A stretch of DNA of 64,000 nucleotides from Trochalopteron elliotii (Eukaryota; Chordata; Aves; Passeriformes; Leiothrichidae): positions 61,888 to 125,887 of the forward strand of contig JANPWX010000030.1 in the NCBI GenBank assembly GCA_024734555.1, written 5' to 3'. This document shows, in pieces, positions 11,561-24,754 of the stretch. Positions within the stretch are counted from its first letter, which is position 1, and each line of letters begins with the position of its first letter. Position numbers and translations under genes: made by a program. The notes beneath the pieces were generated by a model, which did no database searches, had not been told where the DNA came from, and was given only the letters and a program-made list of their open reading frames with translations.

Positions 11561-14190
11561 AATGAACCTTACAGCTGTATCCATTTCAAGGGCATGCTTA
11601 CCCTGGGCACAAGTGGGATAGGACAGTGCTGTCTTTGAAGCAAGCATGAAGTTTCCTTCTAGGAACGCTTGTATCTAAAAATTACTGGTTCTAGGACTTT
11701 TGTAATGAGAGTTTATTCTCTATTTATTTCCTCCTTTCCCTGGTTTCTCTTTTAAAATTGTTGATAACCTTGGTTTTAGCTGTTCCTTCTGCCCTTGCAC
11801 CATAGACACTCTAAAGGCTCTGTAAGGTCTGTAATTGCAAAAAACCTCCCCCAGACAACCAGGTTGCTGCACCTGCATTAGTAGAAGCAGCAGGAGTTTG
11901 TCACAGCTGCAGGAGTTTTTCTGCATCCAGCAAACAACTATGCAGGATCAAGCAATCAATTCCATGTGCTTTACATTAAGGAAGCCATGTCATATGGAGA
12001 TAAAGATCATCTGACAACACAGTATGAATACTTTAGAGCTTACAGTTCTGGACCCAGTAAAGCAGGAGGTATCTGATAAATGCTCAGAAATAACAACAAA
12101 GACCATGAATCCATGAGAGGTTCAGGCAAGCAATGGAGCCTGCAGTAGTGCTGTGTAACATGACTACCTCTTGATTCAAAAATATATATATTATTTCAAA
12201 TTTATCTTACAAGTACATGGCAGATATATCTCCATTCAAGTAAGTGGAGAAGGACAGGTGTACATCCCTGACATGCAGTTTTACTTTTTAATTAAATCTG
12301 GTTTTATACAATGTAGTTCTTCAGGCTGTGGTTATGTGAGCCATTTTTTGGATCTGTGCTGCTTTATTTGCTTCTTTTTCCTGCATCACATCCTCCTCTG
12401 AGCTACTGCAGCTGTTCTGATGACCCCTACAGCAAACCGTATCAAGGAACTGATCTGGGTGAGAATAAAACATTATTATATTTTTTTCTGGATTATTTTT
12501 CTATCAGATTAGTTAATGTCTTCATTTACCACAGTGCTACAAAACTCTTTGTGCTGACACAGGAGGGGACAGATGGGAATGGAAGTAGAGATATAAAGGA
12601 AATGAGGAGGACAATGAGAGGTGGTTTAAACAGCACTGCCACAATACATATCACAGTCTCTGTTTACTGATTCAAGACATAGTTTTCTTCCCCTTTTGTC
12701 CTACCCAGAAAAAATTCTGTTCCTTAATAACTCTCAATATATGAATTGATTTTTCAACATCTGCTTTTATTCAAAGTGGCATCACCCAGGCACCCAGCAT
12801 GAGGTTTGGGGAGATAACTGTTACTTAGTCTGCAAACTAGGCATTACTTAGATCCATATTTAAACAGACTATTTAGAAAACAATTTTTCAAATACTCATA
12901 GGTGAGATGGCAACGTTAAGATGCTTTTATTTGTGGCCAATTGACATGAGCCAACTGTTTCTAGTCTTTTGACAAAGTTTCATTTGGAGGTTGTTTTTCA
13001 TGTCAATTGAGAACTTAAAAAATAAGAAGTTTAGTCTGCAGTACTGAATCTGCATCTACTGAAATCAATCCTCAGAACAATTTCCTTTCTTACAACTAGC
13101 TTGTGTCCTCCTGTCTTACTGCACTGCATTGGATCCTTCCTTCCCCAGTACTGGCAAACGGAGGCAGGACAGCACTCACACTTCTCTCTCCTTTGCTACT
13201 GCTCCCATTTGCTGCACAGTGTTCAGCTCCCTGTCATTTCTGTTTATGGGTCAAGGTAGTGTTTCTTTTGGCCATCCTCACTTCTTCAGGGAAACTGGTT
13301 TCCAATTCATGGCTCTGAGTGTGAAACTTGGCATCTGAAACGTGTCTCTGTGGTCCCCTGTGAGCATGGAAGAGGGCGCCAGGTGCCTAGTTCAGCCTCT
13401 CTCAGCATTGCGGCAAAGCCACTTTGGGATCATTTTTGTCCAGCATGCTGGCTGTTGTTCACCTTGGTCTGTGGCGCCTGACTCTTCCCCAGACCTTTCA
13501 CTGTGGGGCTAGGGATAGCATGGTGAGGGAAATCACCAAGGCAGCAGTGTAATAATGCCAAGGGTGAGCATCTTACTCCTTGTACAGATAAAGCTTTCTC
13601 TGTGGCAGATGCTCCGAGAAGTCAAAATTGGTTCTTAAGAGTTCGAGCTACAAAATGCTCCTGGAGAAACTCCTAGGTCAAGGAAGGGACGTAAGAGAGA
13701 AGCTAGAAATGAAGGAAAAACCTTGAGATCATTCTGGGTAGAGTGACTCTGATTTGTGTTACACTTGAGTAGTCTGCATGAGCAAAAACTGGTGCAGCAT
13801 GAGACTGGTCATTTCTAAACTGAGGAGAGTGCTGGCCATCTAATAAAAGAGATTTTCTATCCTTTTATGTCTTCATGGAACAGAAAAAATCCTCTAAAAT
13901 AGTTTTAACCAGAATTATGGTTTTCTTTACAACATAAATTCTAACTCATTGCTTTGCATGTTGCTGTGCAACAAGTCCTTTTAAGCAGTCCCTCAATATT
14001 ACGGAAGGTTTTCTTATACCACTTAAAATAGGGAATGCTTTCCCATCCTACATGGTCTTTGGCTTCCATTCCTTTCAGTGTGATTTCTGCTTTGTTTCTT
14101 TTCTGTGCTAGGAGATGATAATGAGGTTCACACACCTTCTGCTTTGGTGCTTGGAAATCTACCCTGGATTTAGCTCAGCTGCAGCGAGCT
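11561..14190. other. Unique non-coding sequence
   Basis: Mixed A+T-rich sequence with no supported exon, RNA gene or transposon. Frames at 12,171-12,670 (+) and 13,103-13,338 (+) are short, overlapping and unrecognised. Confidence 0.5.
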
Positions 14191-14199
14191 GAGAGGCTT

Positions 14200-14256
14200 C
14201 CCCCTACACGCCGCCAATTTTCAGTGCACTCATATGTGGCTGACGCAGTAGGGGGC
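14200..14256 (+). promoter_or_regulatory. CTCF-like motif within an inverted repeat
   Basis: CAGTAGGGGGCT at 14,246-14,256 matches the core of the vertebrate CTCF consensus (CCASYAGRGGGCR) on the + strand, with poorer agreement at the outer positions. An 8-base perfect complement, CCCCCTAC at 14,200-14,207, lies 41 bases upstream, so the region could also form a stem with a long loop. The surrounding 14,160-14,260 is locally CpG-containing in otherwise CpG-poor sequence. Binding is not shown. Confidence 0.35.
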
Positions 14257-14290
14257 TAATCCCAACAGCAAACATTATACTCTTTCCATA

Positions 14291-16740
14291 CTCACTTACA
14301 TTTTGGAATCAAGGGTAAAAAGTTCTCTTTGAAGCCTGTTTTCTCTGAATGGTCTGGCAAGCTAACATGAACTTCCCAGATTCTGGCCAGAATTCAAATG
14401 TATCACAGTGCAGCTCAGTGACTGTTGCAATTGTTCCAGGCCCTCCCAGTTACACCAGCCTTCCTGCAGCATGGGTTGAGAAGGACACACTTCTTTTACA
14501 AGAAGTAAGAAGCCATTTATTTAAGCATGGCTGCAGACAACATTCTTGAGCAAAGTTTACCCACAGAAAACTTATGTCCATCTGCTATCTCCAACGACTT
14601 TTGTTTCAGCATGCACCATTGTGGAAACAGAAAATAAGTGGTTTAGGGAAATAATTTCTGATCACTGGAAATAGGTTGAGCTGACAAGTCTGACCAATGG
14701 AAAAATGTTCAAAAGCTCATGCCCTTTTTCATTTCAATAACAATAGAGACACATTCTGTGCTCAATCTGGAAACAAATGTTGCCCATATTTGGATCTCAG
14801 TGGGAGCTGTGCATGTGGAATTTGGCCCAAAGTGTTGTGTTGCAAGATGCTTGTTACCTTGCTCTGCTTCGAATCTTGATTCTTCCAAATAATATCTGAC
14901 TGTGACAGAGTCTGTATTAAAGTAAGTGTCAGACTGAAAATAGATTTTTGCTGTGGATGTGCACAGGGATGGAAGAGAGCAAGTTTGCTGATCTCTTGGG
15001 GGTTTCTCAGAACTGGACTGGCACAAGAACCACATCTGTTGTGTATCACCATGGATGGGTATTTTTGTACCAAATTTTTATCAAGTCCTTGAATTTATAG
15101 GCAGGTCTTCCCTCCAGCTATGGTTTCAAAGAAGAGAGACAATATTTGCAGCATTATATATTTGCAACTCTTTCCGATATTAATCTTATTTCATTGGAAC
15201 ACCACTAAATTTTCAGATTAAGTGTATTTACTGAAGTGGGTATGCTTTATGCATTTAGTTTCAGCACTTTGATGCCAGGACAATAAAAGGAATCACATGC
15301 AGGCTTCTGGGGAGAAATCTGCTTTCTTCCTTACATGCAGGAATGGGAAAGCTTCCAATCAAACTAATTCAGATGGGGGCAAAACATCTTCAGTGTGCTC
15401 TCATTTTTTATCTGTGAACTTTGCTCATTTACAGATACATAAATATTTAGAGAAAATTTCCAGTTGGGAGTGGAGCTGGACAACTTGGACATGGTCATAA
15501 AAACTGTGAAGCAAAGGTATGTTTATTTTCAATAGAAAGAATGGCTTACACCTGTGGCTTCCATCTCCTCTGGGTGGGCAAAATCCTTGGACAAGAGGAA
15601 GTCCAGCTTTGCAAGGGTATCAAGAGATGAGGGAATCCTGTGATTTTTCTCTGAACTTTTTCTTCCAGACAAATCTACTTTCTGATTTTGGCCTGAGTTT
15701 TTAAGTAGATTGGCATGACACAGACCTCATTCAGAAGTGAATTTCTTAGTAAGTAAATTTTCTTTGGTACTTCTTTCTCCCTGCTACATTTGTAGCCGAG
15801 CCTTTAGCTCAAAATGAAATCTTTGGGACCACTTCCTCTTTGAGAACCACAAGAGGCCAGACACAGGACATTAAGGGTCACAGCTCCACAGCCAAGCAAG
15901 CTTAAAAGTGGTGGATTTGCTTCCCCATGTGGCTTACATCTTCTGAACTTCACAGATATTCCACTTCAAATTATCACACGTGGGATTAACAGGAGCCCAC
16001 ATATTTCTCCTTTTGGTTTGTTACTTGTCTTTGCCTTATTGTGGTTTTCTATAGGTTGCTCCTTATGGCAACCCTCTCACAGTGCAATACTCTCTAGATC
16101 TGCTGCATAAATGTGGGTCTGAGAATGAACCTGAAAGCTGCTGGTGAACCATGATCCATCTGAGTCCATTCTGATCACTTAGAATACATCCAGTGATGCT
16201 GAGGTGTTATTAGAATTGAACAAATGCTAGAGGTACATTTCTCCATTTTTCTACATAGTCATTTGTGGTACACTTAACAAAGAATAAACAAATTAATATA
16301 AAGCTTATATAAGTAAATACAATTGTGAAACATTCATCAGTCGCTGTGCAATATGTAGCCTTAGACTTGAGAGTACTTGGGCATTAATGTTATAGTTCTC
16401 AAGCACATTCCTGGCCTCCCAAATTCTGCAAGTGGAAGAGCAAATGAAGAGGCTACTCCTGTATAGGAGGCTTCAGCAGTTTTCTGACATGTTATGTGTT
16501 AGATTTCAGATGCATTGCAGTAATGAGAGTCAGAACTTCCCTACTCTTGAAGGCCCTACCCTATAGGGCTTAGAAATCCTTCCTGTGTAACTGCCTTTTC
16601 AGCTTGCTTGACTATTTACCAAGGTCTTTATTTTTTCTACCAGGCAAAGGAGGGAGGAGGGGACTTTTTCCCTAGACCCCTTGTTCTCTCTATTTTGCTT
16701 TGAATGTTGCGGTGTGCTTGGTTCCCCCCTCCCAATGTGC
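14291..16740. other. Unique non-coding sequence
   Basis: No recognised element. Facing open frames at 14,697-14,879 (+) and 14,709-15,073 (-) cover the same bases and look like chance. Base composition is ordinary. Confidence 0.5.
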
Positions 16741-16750
16741 TCGGATAACC

Positions 16751-16838
16751 CAAAAGAAAGAGAAGTTCTTTTTTTTTTTCATCCCTTTTCCCTAAGGAGA
16801 CAGAGAGAGAGAGGAGGGGAGGGAAAAAGAAAGATTAA
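16751..16838. repeat. Polypyrimidine tract followed by polypurine tract
   Basis: A T-rich run (16,767-16,792) is followed within a few bases by GA-rich sequence (16,796-16,835). The two tracts are roughly reverse complementary, giving an imperfect fold-back of low complexity. Probably a simple-repeat region that nucleated on both strands. Confidence 0.6.
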
Positions 16839-16903
16839 GATGTAAGCTGGCTAGATAAGCCTGGAACTGAGTTTATTACTACTGTTGAATGAGAGTACAA
16901 GGA

Positions 16904-16911
16904 TATAAAAG
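16904..16911 (+). promoter_or_regulatory. TATA-box-like site
   Basis: TATAAAAG is the canonical strong TATA word. A start about 30 bases downstream (near 16,935) would fall in GC-richer sequence containing CTGGAGCTGGAGCGAGG. No coding frame or splice donor I trust follows it, so it may be chance. Confidence 0.2.
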
Positions 16912-17129
16912 CAGACCTGCTTTACTGGAGCTGGAGCGAGGTTGGTGGGAGACCTACCCTGATTGTGTGCCACTCCGAGAAGGGATGTTTCATTAATTAC
17001 ACATTAACTATGTGCACTGAGGAGGAGGCAGAGGATAAAAAATGCAGATGTTTCTGCTGCCCAACAGAATGAAAACCACTCTTGATCCTGTCAAAAGAAC
17101 ATTTTGAATCAAAGGGCTCCACAGAAGTG

Positions 17130-17300
17130 GAAGAATGAGTTTTGTGGCTGAGTGCAATGGTGCGGCCTTTTAATCATTAAACCCTTTTATAGCGGTAAAA
17201 TGAACATCCATTGTCATGGCCACTCCAATGGGGCCATCGGAGCTGGTGAAAAGGGAATGCTTTACGAAGGGCACTAAAACAGGACACAACCAGCCCTGCT
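17130..17300. promoter_or_regulatory. Candidate conserved non-coding element
   Basis: Non-repetitive block with TTTTAATCATTAAACCC (near 17,167-17,183) followed by balanced-composition sequence with a few retained CpGs (17,161, 17,190, 17,238 and 17,264 areas) in a CpG-poor setting. Retained CpGs and homeodomain-type cores together suggest constraint, but there is no comparison to prove it. Confidence 0.35.
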
Positions 17301-20300
17301 GCTAGATTTCTAAAGGTAACAACAGCAGTGCATAACAAAGAATGAAAAGATGGCCCAGGTTGGTTTGCTTAAATTACTTTCCTTCCCAAACCCTCCCTAC
17401 AAGCTAAACATGCACCAGATATAATGAGCATTAGGACTTCACAGGCTGGCAGTTCCCGTCCTTTGTTTTCTCAGAGTTTTACTGTCTTGGTTTAATTTTT
17501 TCTGTTCTTTAAGTGAAGGCTCCTTAGGAAAATGGATTGAAATGTTGTTTTATTCATAATCACTCTCTACAGTCCTAGTAAAGCCATTAGCATTGTGAGA
17601 GGAATGATCCTCTCTTCTTGTATAGACTCCATCCCCAACTCCCTAAGTATGCGGGAACAGTACTGTTTTAAGACTGTTTCAGATAAAATATTTCCAGCCC
17701 ATTTTTAGAAAGCAGACTAAATTTTAATTTGTCAGGCCATGACCCTGGAGTTTTAGTTATACTACTTCCTTGCCCCTTTCTTCTCCTTCCCTTTAATTTC
17801 TCAGTAGAAATGATTCAATAAACTGTTTCTCACATCAGTCTAGAAAGAATTAAAAGATTTATTTTCCAAAGTTACCATAAGCCTTGGAAAACTATTGTTG
17901 GGTTTTTTGGAGCAGAACTTGTCAGAGAACTGTAACCTCATTTCATGGGGAGTTTCATATCCAGGTTTTGTTCCAATAGGAAACAAAAGAGAATCAAATC
18001 ACAGCTCCTAGGTAATCCATCTGACGGACACCCTGGTACCATGAATCTTGACATTCTGGACTGTGAAAGAAGCCAGAAGAAGATGAAAGCTAAAGATAGC
18101 AAGGCTTTCTGGCTCCCAGCCAGTCATCCAAACTAGCTGCTGAGGATCTGAGCACTTTGGGAGCTCTGGCTTTGGATGAGGGAGGACATCAGCTAGTCAG
18201 AGACTTTCATACCATCAGCAATTTTTTGAATTTGAATGCTGAACTCTGAACAAACTCTGGAAAAATATCAATAAAGCTGAATCAGCAGAATGGGAGGAAA
18301 AATATATTAATGGACTACTTTAAACCAATTCCTTACAAATAATTTCTAGTATAGAACTAATGGTGAGAGTTTTATAGTTTATGTGGCATTTGAAATGCAA
18401 ATGTATTTCAAACTGTATATAGTAATCCTTATATCAAAGATAAAAATTGGTGAATAACATGATTTCTCAGGTGTCCTTGAAGATATTTGTGCACCAAATG
18501 TTCAGCTATGAATCATATTTTATTTTTAGTTCAGGAGAAAAGGCAAAAACACTACTGTTATGATGCTTGATTACTATACAGTCTGAGCCACGTGCTTAGG
18601 TAAAGAGCAGCAGCCTGGAGAAAGTCATCACAAATGTCTATATGAGGATAAGAACTTTATGGCTCATCATCTGGGAGGAGGTTTGGTGAGATTGTTCTCT
18701 GGGAATATTGGTGCAGGAATTTCAGCATGCTTGAGATGGTCCCAGCTCTTCAAAGATCTGGAGGAGTTAAAAGTGTGCAGGAAAAACAAACCTGCTTCTT
18801 TGCAGATTTCTCAACTTTTGTATCAACTAAAAATTTCTCAAAGACAGACTTTCACTTTTGAAGGAATTCAAATGGCAATCCTTCCTTGTTTAGTTAACTT
18901 CAGAAGAGATTGTGTGACTGGCTCAGTACTTTGCTAAAGAGAAAACTCAACACCCTGCAAAAGAAAGTAGCAAAATACTAAAGAAAAGTGCTTTGTACAG
19001 AAGCAGCAAAGAAGGCAAGTGTAATAAAAATGCTTCTTCCCTGGCAGCAATCCAAAGGGATTGACAGCTAATTTGGGGTGCAGGTTTGAGGGGCAGTGGG
19101 AATCAGATGAAAACAAGTAATTACAGAAGGCTGACCAGGATGGCAGGGTAATAACCAAACCACTGGGAGGAGCGACCTGCAGGAAGTATTGAAAAGAACT
19201 GTTCAGAGACTTTCATTGGAGTTACAGGTAACTCAGATGTGCAGAAGTGTGGGCTCTGTGGCCTACTATGAATGGCTAATTATACAGTTCAGGGAAGGGC
19301 CCGGACAGCTAAGGTCACTGCCAAAAAATTGATCCAGGATCAAATATGGGTGTAAGGGATAATGGGACAAGAGAAGATAATGCTCACCTCAATTCCTACT
19401 CAAAATACTAAAGGCACCCCTCAACTTCTTCATTACCTAAAAAAGTTAAGGATGCTAAAGTGGACTGAGCATAATAAACTCCAGCCTCTGACATGGACTT
19501 CATAAGGACAGAGTTTTAAGCAGCAACAGCTTGGGCTGTGTACCCTGAAATTCTGCACTGATGCTGACCTAGAATCATGCTCACGGAGATTAAACACCAG
19601 TTTAAGGTATTTCTAGCTTTTCTTAGTTTCCCATGGTAAAAACGGAGTGTTGCAATTATTAGTTTGCTGATTTTACTTCTCTGTGCTATCTGTAAGCTTT
19701 TAGCTGCATTTTCAGAAACGTTTGAAAAAAAATGGCAGTTTCCTTTTATTTTTGCATCAGTTGTTCCTCTCTTGAGAAATATCTGGGGCTTATTAAGATG
19801 GAAAGAGAACTAAAACAAATCTGGTCCATAGGGCTGAAACAAGCATGGTCCAAATTAAACTAATTCTGTGACCCGTAAAGAGGAATGATGCTTTCCCTAT
19901 CCTGGCTGAGCTAATATTCCTGCCTTTGCTGAATCACACCAAGCTAGCCTTCTGCAGTTACTAAAAAGCAGCAATGCACCAATCCTTTGTCTTGGCTGTG
20001 GTCCATCTATGAAGCAGACTGGTGCTTCAGTCAACTTCATCGTGACATCTCTCTGGGCAGATGGCAAATTACCTGATGCCGACGAAAGACTCAGACAGGT
20101 GGAGCCAAAAAGAAATATTGTGTGTCCCAAATAATTACAAGTAAATTAAAACAAAAGTAAAGAAGGCAAAGAACAACATAACCAATTATTTCTGCTCTGC
20201 ATTCAGAATCCTAAAGGTATTTCACACAAGAAATTTTTGATGTTGATCATAGGTCAGGTTAGGGCACTCTGATTTTCAGTAGTGGTAGTCTTTGAAATTT

Positions 20301-20935
20301 GGGTACCTCAATTTGGTCACCTAACAAAAAGAAGGCACCGCTATCTCCAACTGGCTTTGAAAAACACCCTCCCAAAGCTTTTTCAGAGATGTAACAAGTG
20401 GGGGTGTTGAGAAAGTCACTTGTTTGTAAACAAAGCATCTTACAATGCCTTGAGAGATGTTTTAAGTGAGCCTATGTGGCATAAAGCTCCTCAGGGATCT
20501 GTCGCAGCAGCAGCAGCAGTGCACAAAACAAAGTCACTTCTTCTGTTGCACTTTATTCTGTTGTCATGTTAAAAGCAATGAATTTATTTCCCCCTCTCAG
20601 CCCTCCCTCAACTACTGCAGCCCTGCAGTAAATCAAAAAAGTAAACTCTCATTCTCATTGTGCAGGGCTTACTTCCAGGCCTCTACAGTTTCCACAGTAA
20701 CTAATTAGAAATTTGCATCTCTAAGAAAGAATTATTTAATACTGATGTAAGCCCTTTTATTCTTTGAAGCTTGGCCTTTTGCTACTCAACTTCTGGTAGA
20801 TGTTGGGCCTTAAGGTCATACTGTACAAACTCTGAATGTAGGTGGCCCTAGTGTTGCTTTTTTTATTTCGGATGATTCATATCCTGTGAAGAAAATGTCT
20901 TGCCAGGTTTTTGTTGAATAGTAAAGATTTGAAAG
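17301..20935. other. Unique non-coding sequence
   Basis: A+T-rich sequence with no supported gene or transposon. An octamer word (ATGCAAAT) lies near 18,395. (CAG)5 occurs at 20,505-20,519. Frames such as 18,659-18,937 (+, 92 codons) are unrecognised. Confidence 0.5.
20505..20519 (+). repeat. (CAG)5 trinucleotide repeat
   Basis: Five uninterrupted CAG units. In the 80-codon frame at 20,466-20,708 they would encode glutamines, but that frame has no other sign of being coding. Confidence 0.85.
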
Positions 20936-21140
20936 GCAGCACCCAATTCATTTAGTAGCCATTTGTTTTAAACTGTAACATCTTCCCCATTCCTCGTTAG
21001 CTAACTCTTGTGTAATTGAGTCATGCATTTTTAGCCTTGTTAAACCAGTGGAGTTAGGTCACACTGATGCACCTTTCCCATTAGTTCCATTTGCTTCCCC
21101 TGGCTTTCTGTCTCTAAGCAGGCCTTTTATTTCACATGGC
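20936..21140. promoter_or_regulatory. Candidate conserved non-coding element
   Basis: Non-repetitive block with TTCCTCGTTAGCTAACTC, GTAATTGAGTCATGC (an AP-1-like TGAGTCA within it) and CATTAGTTCC words. Weak call based on motif density only. Confidence 0.2.
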
Positions 21141-21590
21141 AGGAAAGAAAGCCTTGGACACCCTGAGTGTGCAGATATGTGTTTTATAGCTCAGCCATAG
21201 ATACTGTAAATCCAAGACACTGTTCCACAGTCTCAGAGCAGATGTAAATACTGAGAGAGGAGGAAGTGGAGGCTGTAAAGTGAACAAAACCCTCATGTTG
21301 ATGATAGAAAATGGCTTGGAGCAGTTTTTGTCCCAGACCAGCCGGTGCCCCTGACAAAGCTGTGCTACCTCAAGCTTCAGCTGACCCCAATAGGCTTTGC
21401 ATTAGGCTTGCAGTCAGTTTGACAGTCAGGCTCAGCAATTTTTCAGCTTTTGCACTTTTCTACAAAAGATCTGCCAAGAAAAAAGCACATCCACCACCAT
21501 CCCTTCCTACCATCAGATGGATCTTGCCCATCCTCTTCTGTCCAAATTCTGTACTGCTGTACCTGAAAGGATTTCGGTAGGACTCTTTTT
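21141..21590. other. Unique non-coding sequence
   Basis: Ordinary sequence. The 89-codon frame at 21,311-21,580 is unrecognised. Confidence 0.45.
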
Positions 21591-21599
21591 ATAGCCTTG

Positions 21600-21815
21600 T
21601 AATCTTATCATTTTATAAACTTACAATTTAATATTATATATATTATGTTTAAAACATTAAATATATAAACTAGTCACATGTGCATACATACATATACAAA
21701 TGTATCTATGTAATGTTTAAAATATATATAATTACAATATTTTAATATAGAATTATCTAATTATATCTATACGTGTGTGTATACATACACACACACATAT
21801 ACATATATATGTAAG
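21600..21815. repeat. AT-rich tract with TA/CA dinucleotide repeats
   Basis: Over 200 bases of extremely A+T-rich sequence with ATATAT words, ending in GTGTGTGTA / TACACACAC at 21,773-21,794. These are perfect 9-base arms around a 4-base loop. Alternating purine-pyrimidine sequence of this type is prone to cruciform or Z-DNA formation and to length variation. Confidence 0.8.
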
Positions 21816-24475
21816 GCTTTTTCTCCCTGCAATCATTTCCAAAGGAGGAATCATAATTGAAGGGGAATGACTCCATCAGCCAATAACTTTCTGATCCTGG
21901 AGTTGCAAATGATCAATTATTATAACTTAATGTAGCTTAAATTAATTGGGATTGAAATAAATGCAGCTTCAAGACAACCTCCATTCATAATGATGTGCTT
22001 AACACAGGTTTTTGAGAGATATAGCAGTTCTGCACATTTGTAAATGAATTGCATCACAGCTCCCCTTTTTTACTTTTTTGTTCAAAGGAAAGCTGAATTT
22101 AGAAATAACCCTCAAACACTGCATACACAATATGATTCAAGCATTGAGAAAGGCAGCCCAAAATCATAATTACGAGCATCCTGGGTGAGACCTCAGATTT
22201 ATCTATGTCAGAATACAGCTTCAAGAGTCACCAAGAGCTGATGCATAGAAAAGGATCAAAGAGCAGAAATGCAATACTTCCTTTGGTGCACAGTTCTGTG
22301 CTGCTGTAGGAGATTTTGAACAAAAGTGACTTGATTGTGTTTCCTCGTATAATGGCATTATAGCCTTTGACAATTTCTTCTTCCATGAATTTTTCCAGCT
22401 GGTTTCTGAGCTCAGGTAAAATCCTGGTACCCACATCATCCTATAGCAAGGAGTTCCACAGCTAATACAATTGAAGAAGTTTCTTTTGAAGATATTTTCT
22501 TGTGGCAAGTATTAAGAGATACTATATGTCTGTTATTTATTCTATCTCTCCTTAAATTGGAAAAAAATGCCTAGAGTTTATATCTTAAAGATGGTCTTCA
22601 CTGTGGTTCTGATTCAACCCCATTGTTTTACTGTCTATTGTCAAAAACTGAGTCTGCATTTAATATTAATAGGTTAAGCTCAGGATTTGCAGCCCTAGTT
22701 CTCACAGTCTCACGACTCTTGCTGTGACTAAAAGATGCAATGCTATTGCCTACACACAAGCATCTAATCCATTTAAGAGGCTTTAGGCATCCTGTCTGGT
22801 TGCCAACTGCTTCTCCAGAAGGTCCACTGTCTCCTTTAGGCCTATCTCAATCTGCCACCCCCTTGTCAATCTACTGAAGTACACCTTTAGGGCAGCACCT
22901 CTCTGATGATGTTTTCAAGACATTACCAAGATATGATATTTCTCAGAGGGATCTGAAAAGCATTTGCTTCTCGAAGTCAAGGATTCTGTTGCCTCTTCTA
23001 CTTCTGAGTATTGAAGGAAAAGATCACACAGACGATACTAAGGAAATGTTGAAGGAGGAAAAGAAATCTTCCAGCTCCCTCATAATAACTGTCTTCTTGG
23101 AGTCAGAATGTAACAAAAGGAAACAAATTAGGATGTAGAGAGTTTATCAAGGTTCCTCTGCCTTATCCTAGCGTGCTAGCCACATCTGAAGAGATGTCCT
23201 GAAAATGTCTTTTATAATGATTTAGATGCTATCCAGGTAAAAACTCAGGACTATATCCAGGCAGGGAGTTCACTAAGTTAATGTAAGACCTCTATGAAAC
23301 AGAGAAGCTTTTAAAAAAATTTTACATTTTAAAATATCAGTGAGAAAATAGTCTTATTTTGAATAACCAGGTGCTTTCCTAGTCAAAAACACAGAGGCAG
23401 GTTTAATAAGAATAACTAAGTTCATGCTAAGAACTCCTGTCACTTATTATGTAATTGTGTGAATAGCCAGAATACATTGGTGGGTTCTGGTTTTGATGCC
23501 AAAAAAAAATTTCTGACTTAATACTTTAAAATGGGAAGAAACAGATACATAAGTAACTATGGAAGCAGGCAGCTACATTCACATACAAACCCACCTACAT
23601 CCACAAACTTCCTTCTGACTTGGATTGATAATTGTTTAATAAATGTCTCTGACATTTTCAAAATCAAAGAAGAGGACATCTTTAGGATGAAGCAAGTCAA
23701 GTAAAAACTACTGAGGAAAATTTATGTTGAACAAATTATTATCAACAGTTATTTTTGAGTAGATGCTGAACAGCATGGTCACTCCTCTTCTTTGCTTTTC
23801 TAAGAACATTTACTGAAATGCACGTTTCCACACGAGCACATGAACAAGTGGCTATTTATTTGCATTACCAAATGGATATAATTAACGCCAGGAAAAAAAA
23901 TCCCCTTTGTTTTGTCATACTTTCTAAAAATCTTCCTTTCCTTCTAAAAACCTTGCTCATAGCCTCAAATAAATCATGCACAAATAAATCATAGCTATAA
24001 AACTGGCAAAATCCAGGAGATGGAACTATGCTTCATGAACCTTTCAGACAGTGCTCACCAAGTGGGAACAGGGGCAACCAGGAAACTTCAGTTGTGTTGT
24101 TATCCATAATTCAAACACTCCCTCAAAAATCCCAAACAAAGTGGAAGAGGCCCCCTGACCTGAGTCAAGAGGCTGTCTGTCTGTCAATCACCTTAGCTGC
24201 CTTCCTTAGTCACTGAGAGGCAGTGAAATGGGAATTTCCCATTAAGAGCAATCCACCTTCACACCATTCCACATCCTCCTCACTGGAGACGACTTCGTTC
24301 AAGCCACCTCATTAACCCTCATGTTGAAAGCCATTAGGTGGTCAGGAAGATGAGTGGGATGGGAAAGTCCACCCAGCTTTATGTGGCTTGGGTTATGGAA
24401 CAAAGTCTTAGAGTAAAGCTTGACAGTGCAAACACCTGCACACAAGAGCTGGAAAACGGCTTTACAGTGAAGGGA
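21816..24475. other. A+T-rich unique non-coding sequence
   Basis: No exon or mobile element recognised. Two overlapping - strand frames (22,221-22,508 and 22,228-22,434) cover the same bases without family resemblance. Confidence 0.5.
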
Positions 24476-24479
24476 GAAG

Positions 24480-24625
24480 AAAATGCATAATCAAGGGCAT
24501 TTAATTAGATTAGCAGGAGTTTTGTGCTTTGGATATCCCATAATTCAATCAATTAAAGTATGCTTTAATAGCAGGGTCTTTCATGGCATGTATCCCAAGG
24601 CACCACACAAATAATAAAATTAATA
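24480..24625. promoter_or_regulatory. Candidate conserved non-coding element
   Basis: Contains CATTTAATTAGATTAGC, CATAATTCAATCAATTAAAG and TTAATAGCTCATGTAATTAC, a dense set of homeodomain-type cores in non-repetitive sequence immediately left of a CR1 insertion. Weak evidence without alignment. Confidence 0.3.
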
Positions 24626-24754
24626 GCTCATGTAATTACTATGGAGAGAGAGCTACTACTTTCTACATAAGATTTTATGCTTTCCACCATGGCCAGCCTG
24701 GTGCAGGCCTTGCTGCCTGTTGGCATAGATCTATCACAAGAAATTCTCCTGTTG

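Noticed and set aside
13636..13660. tRNA B-box-like GAGTTCGAGCTAC
   Set aside because: No matching A box at the proper distance upstream and no cloverleaf pairing.
14200..14256. MicroRNA hairpin from the CCCCCTAC/GTAGGGGG arms
   Set aside because: Only 8 bases pair perfectly around a loop of about 41 bases. Pairing beyond that is poor for a microRNA precursor.
20466..20708. Possible polyglutamine-encoding exon at (CAG)5
   Set aside because: Five units only, and the surrounding frame shows no other coding sign or splice sites I trust.
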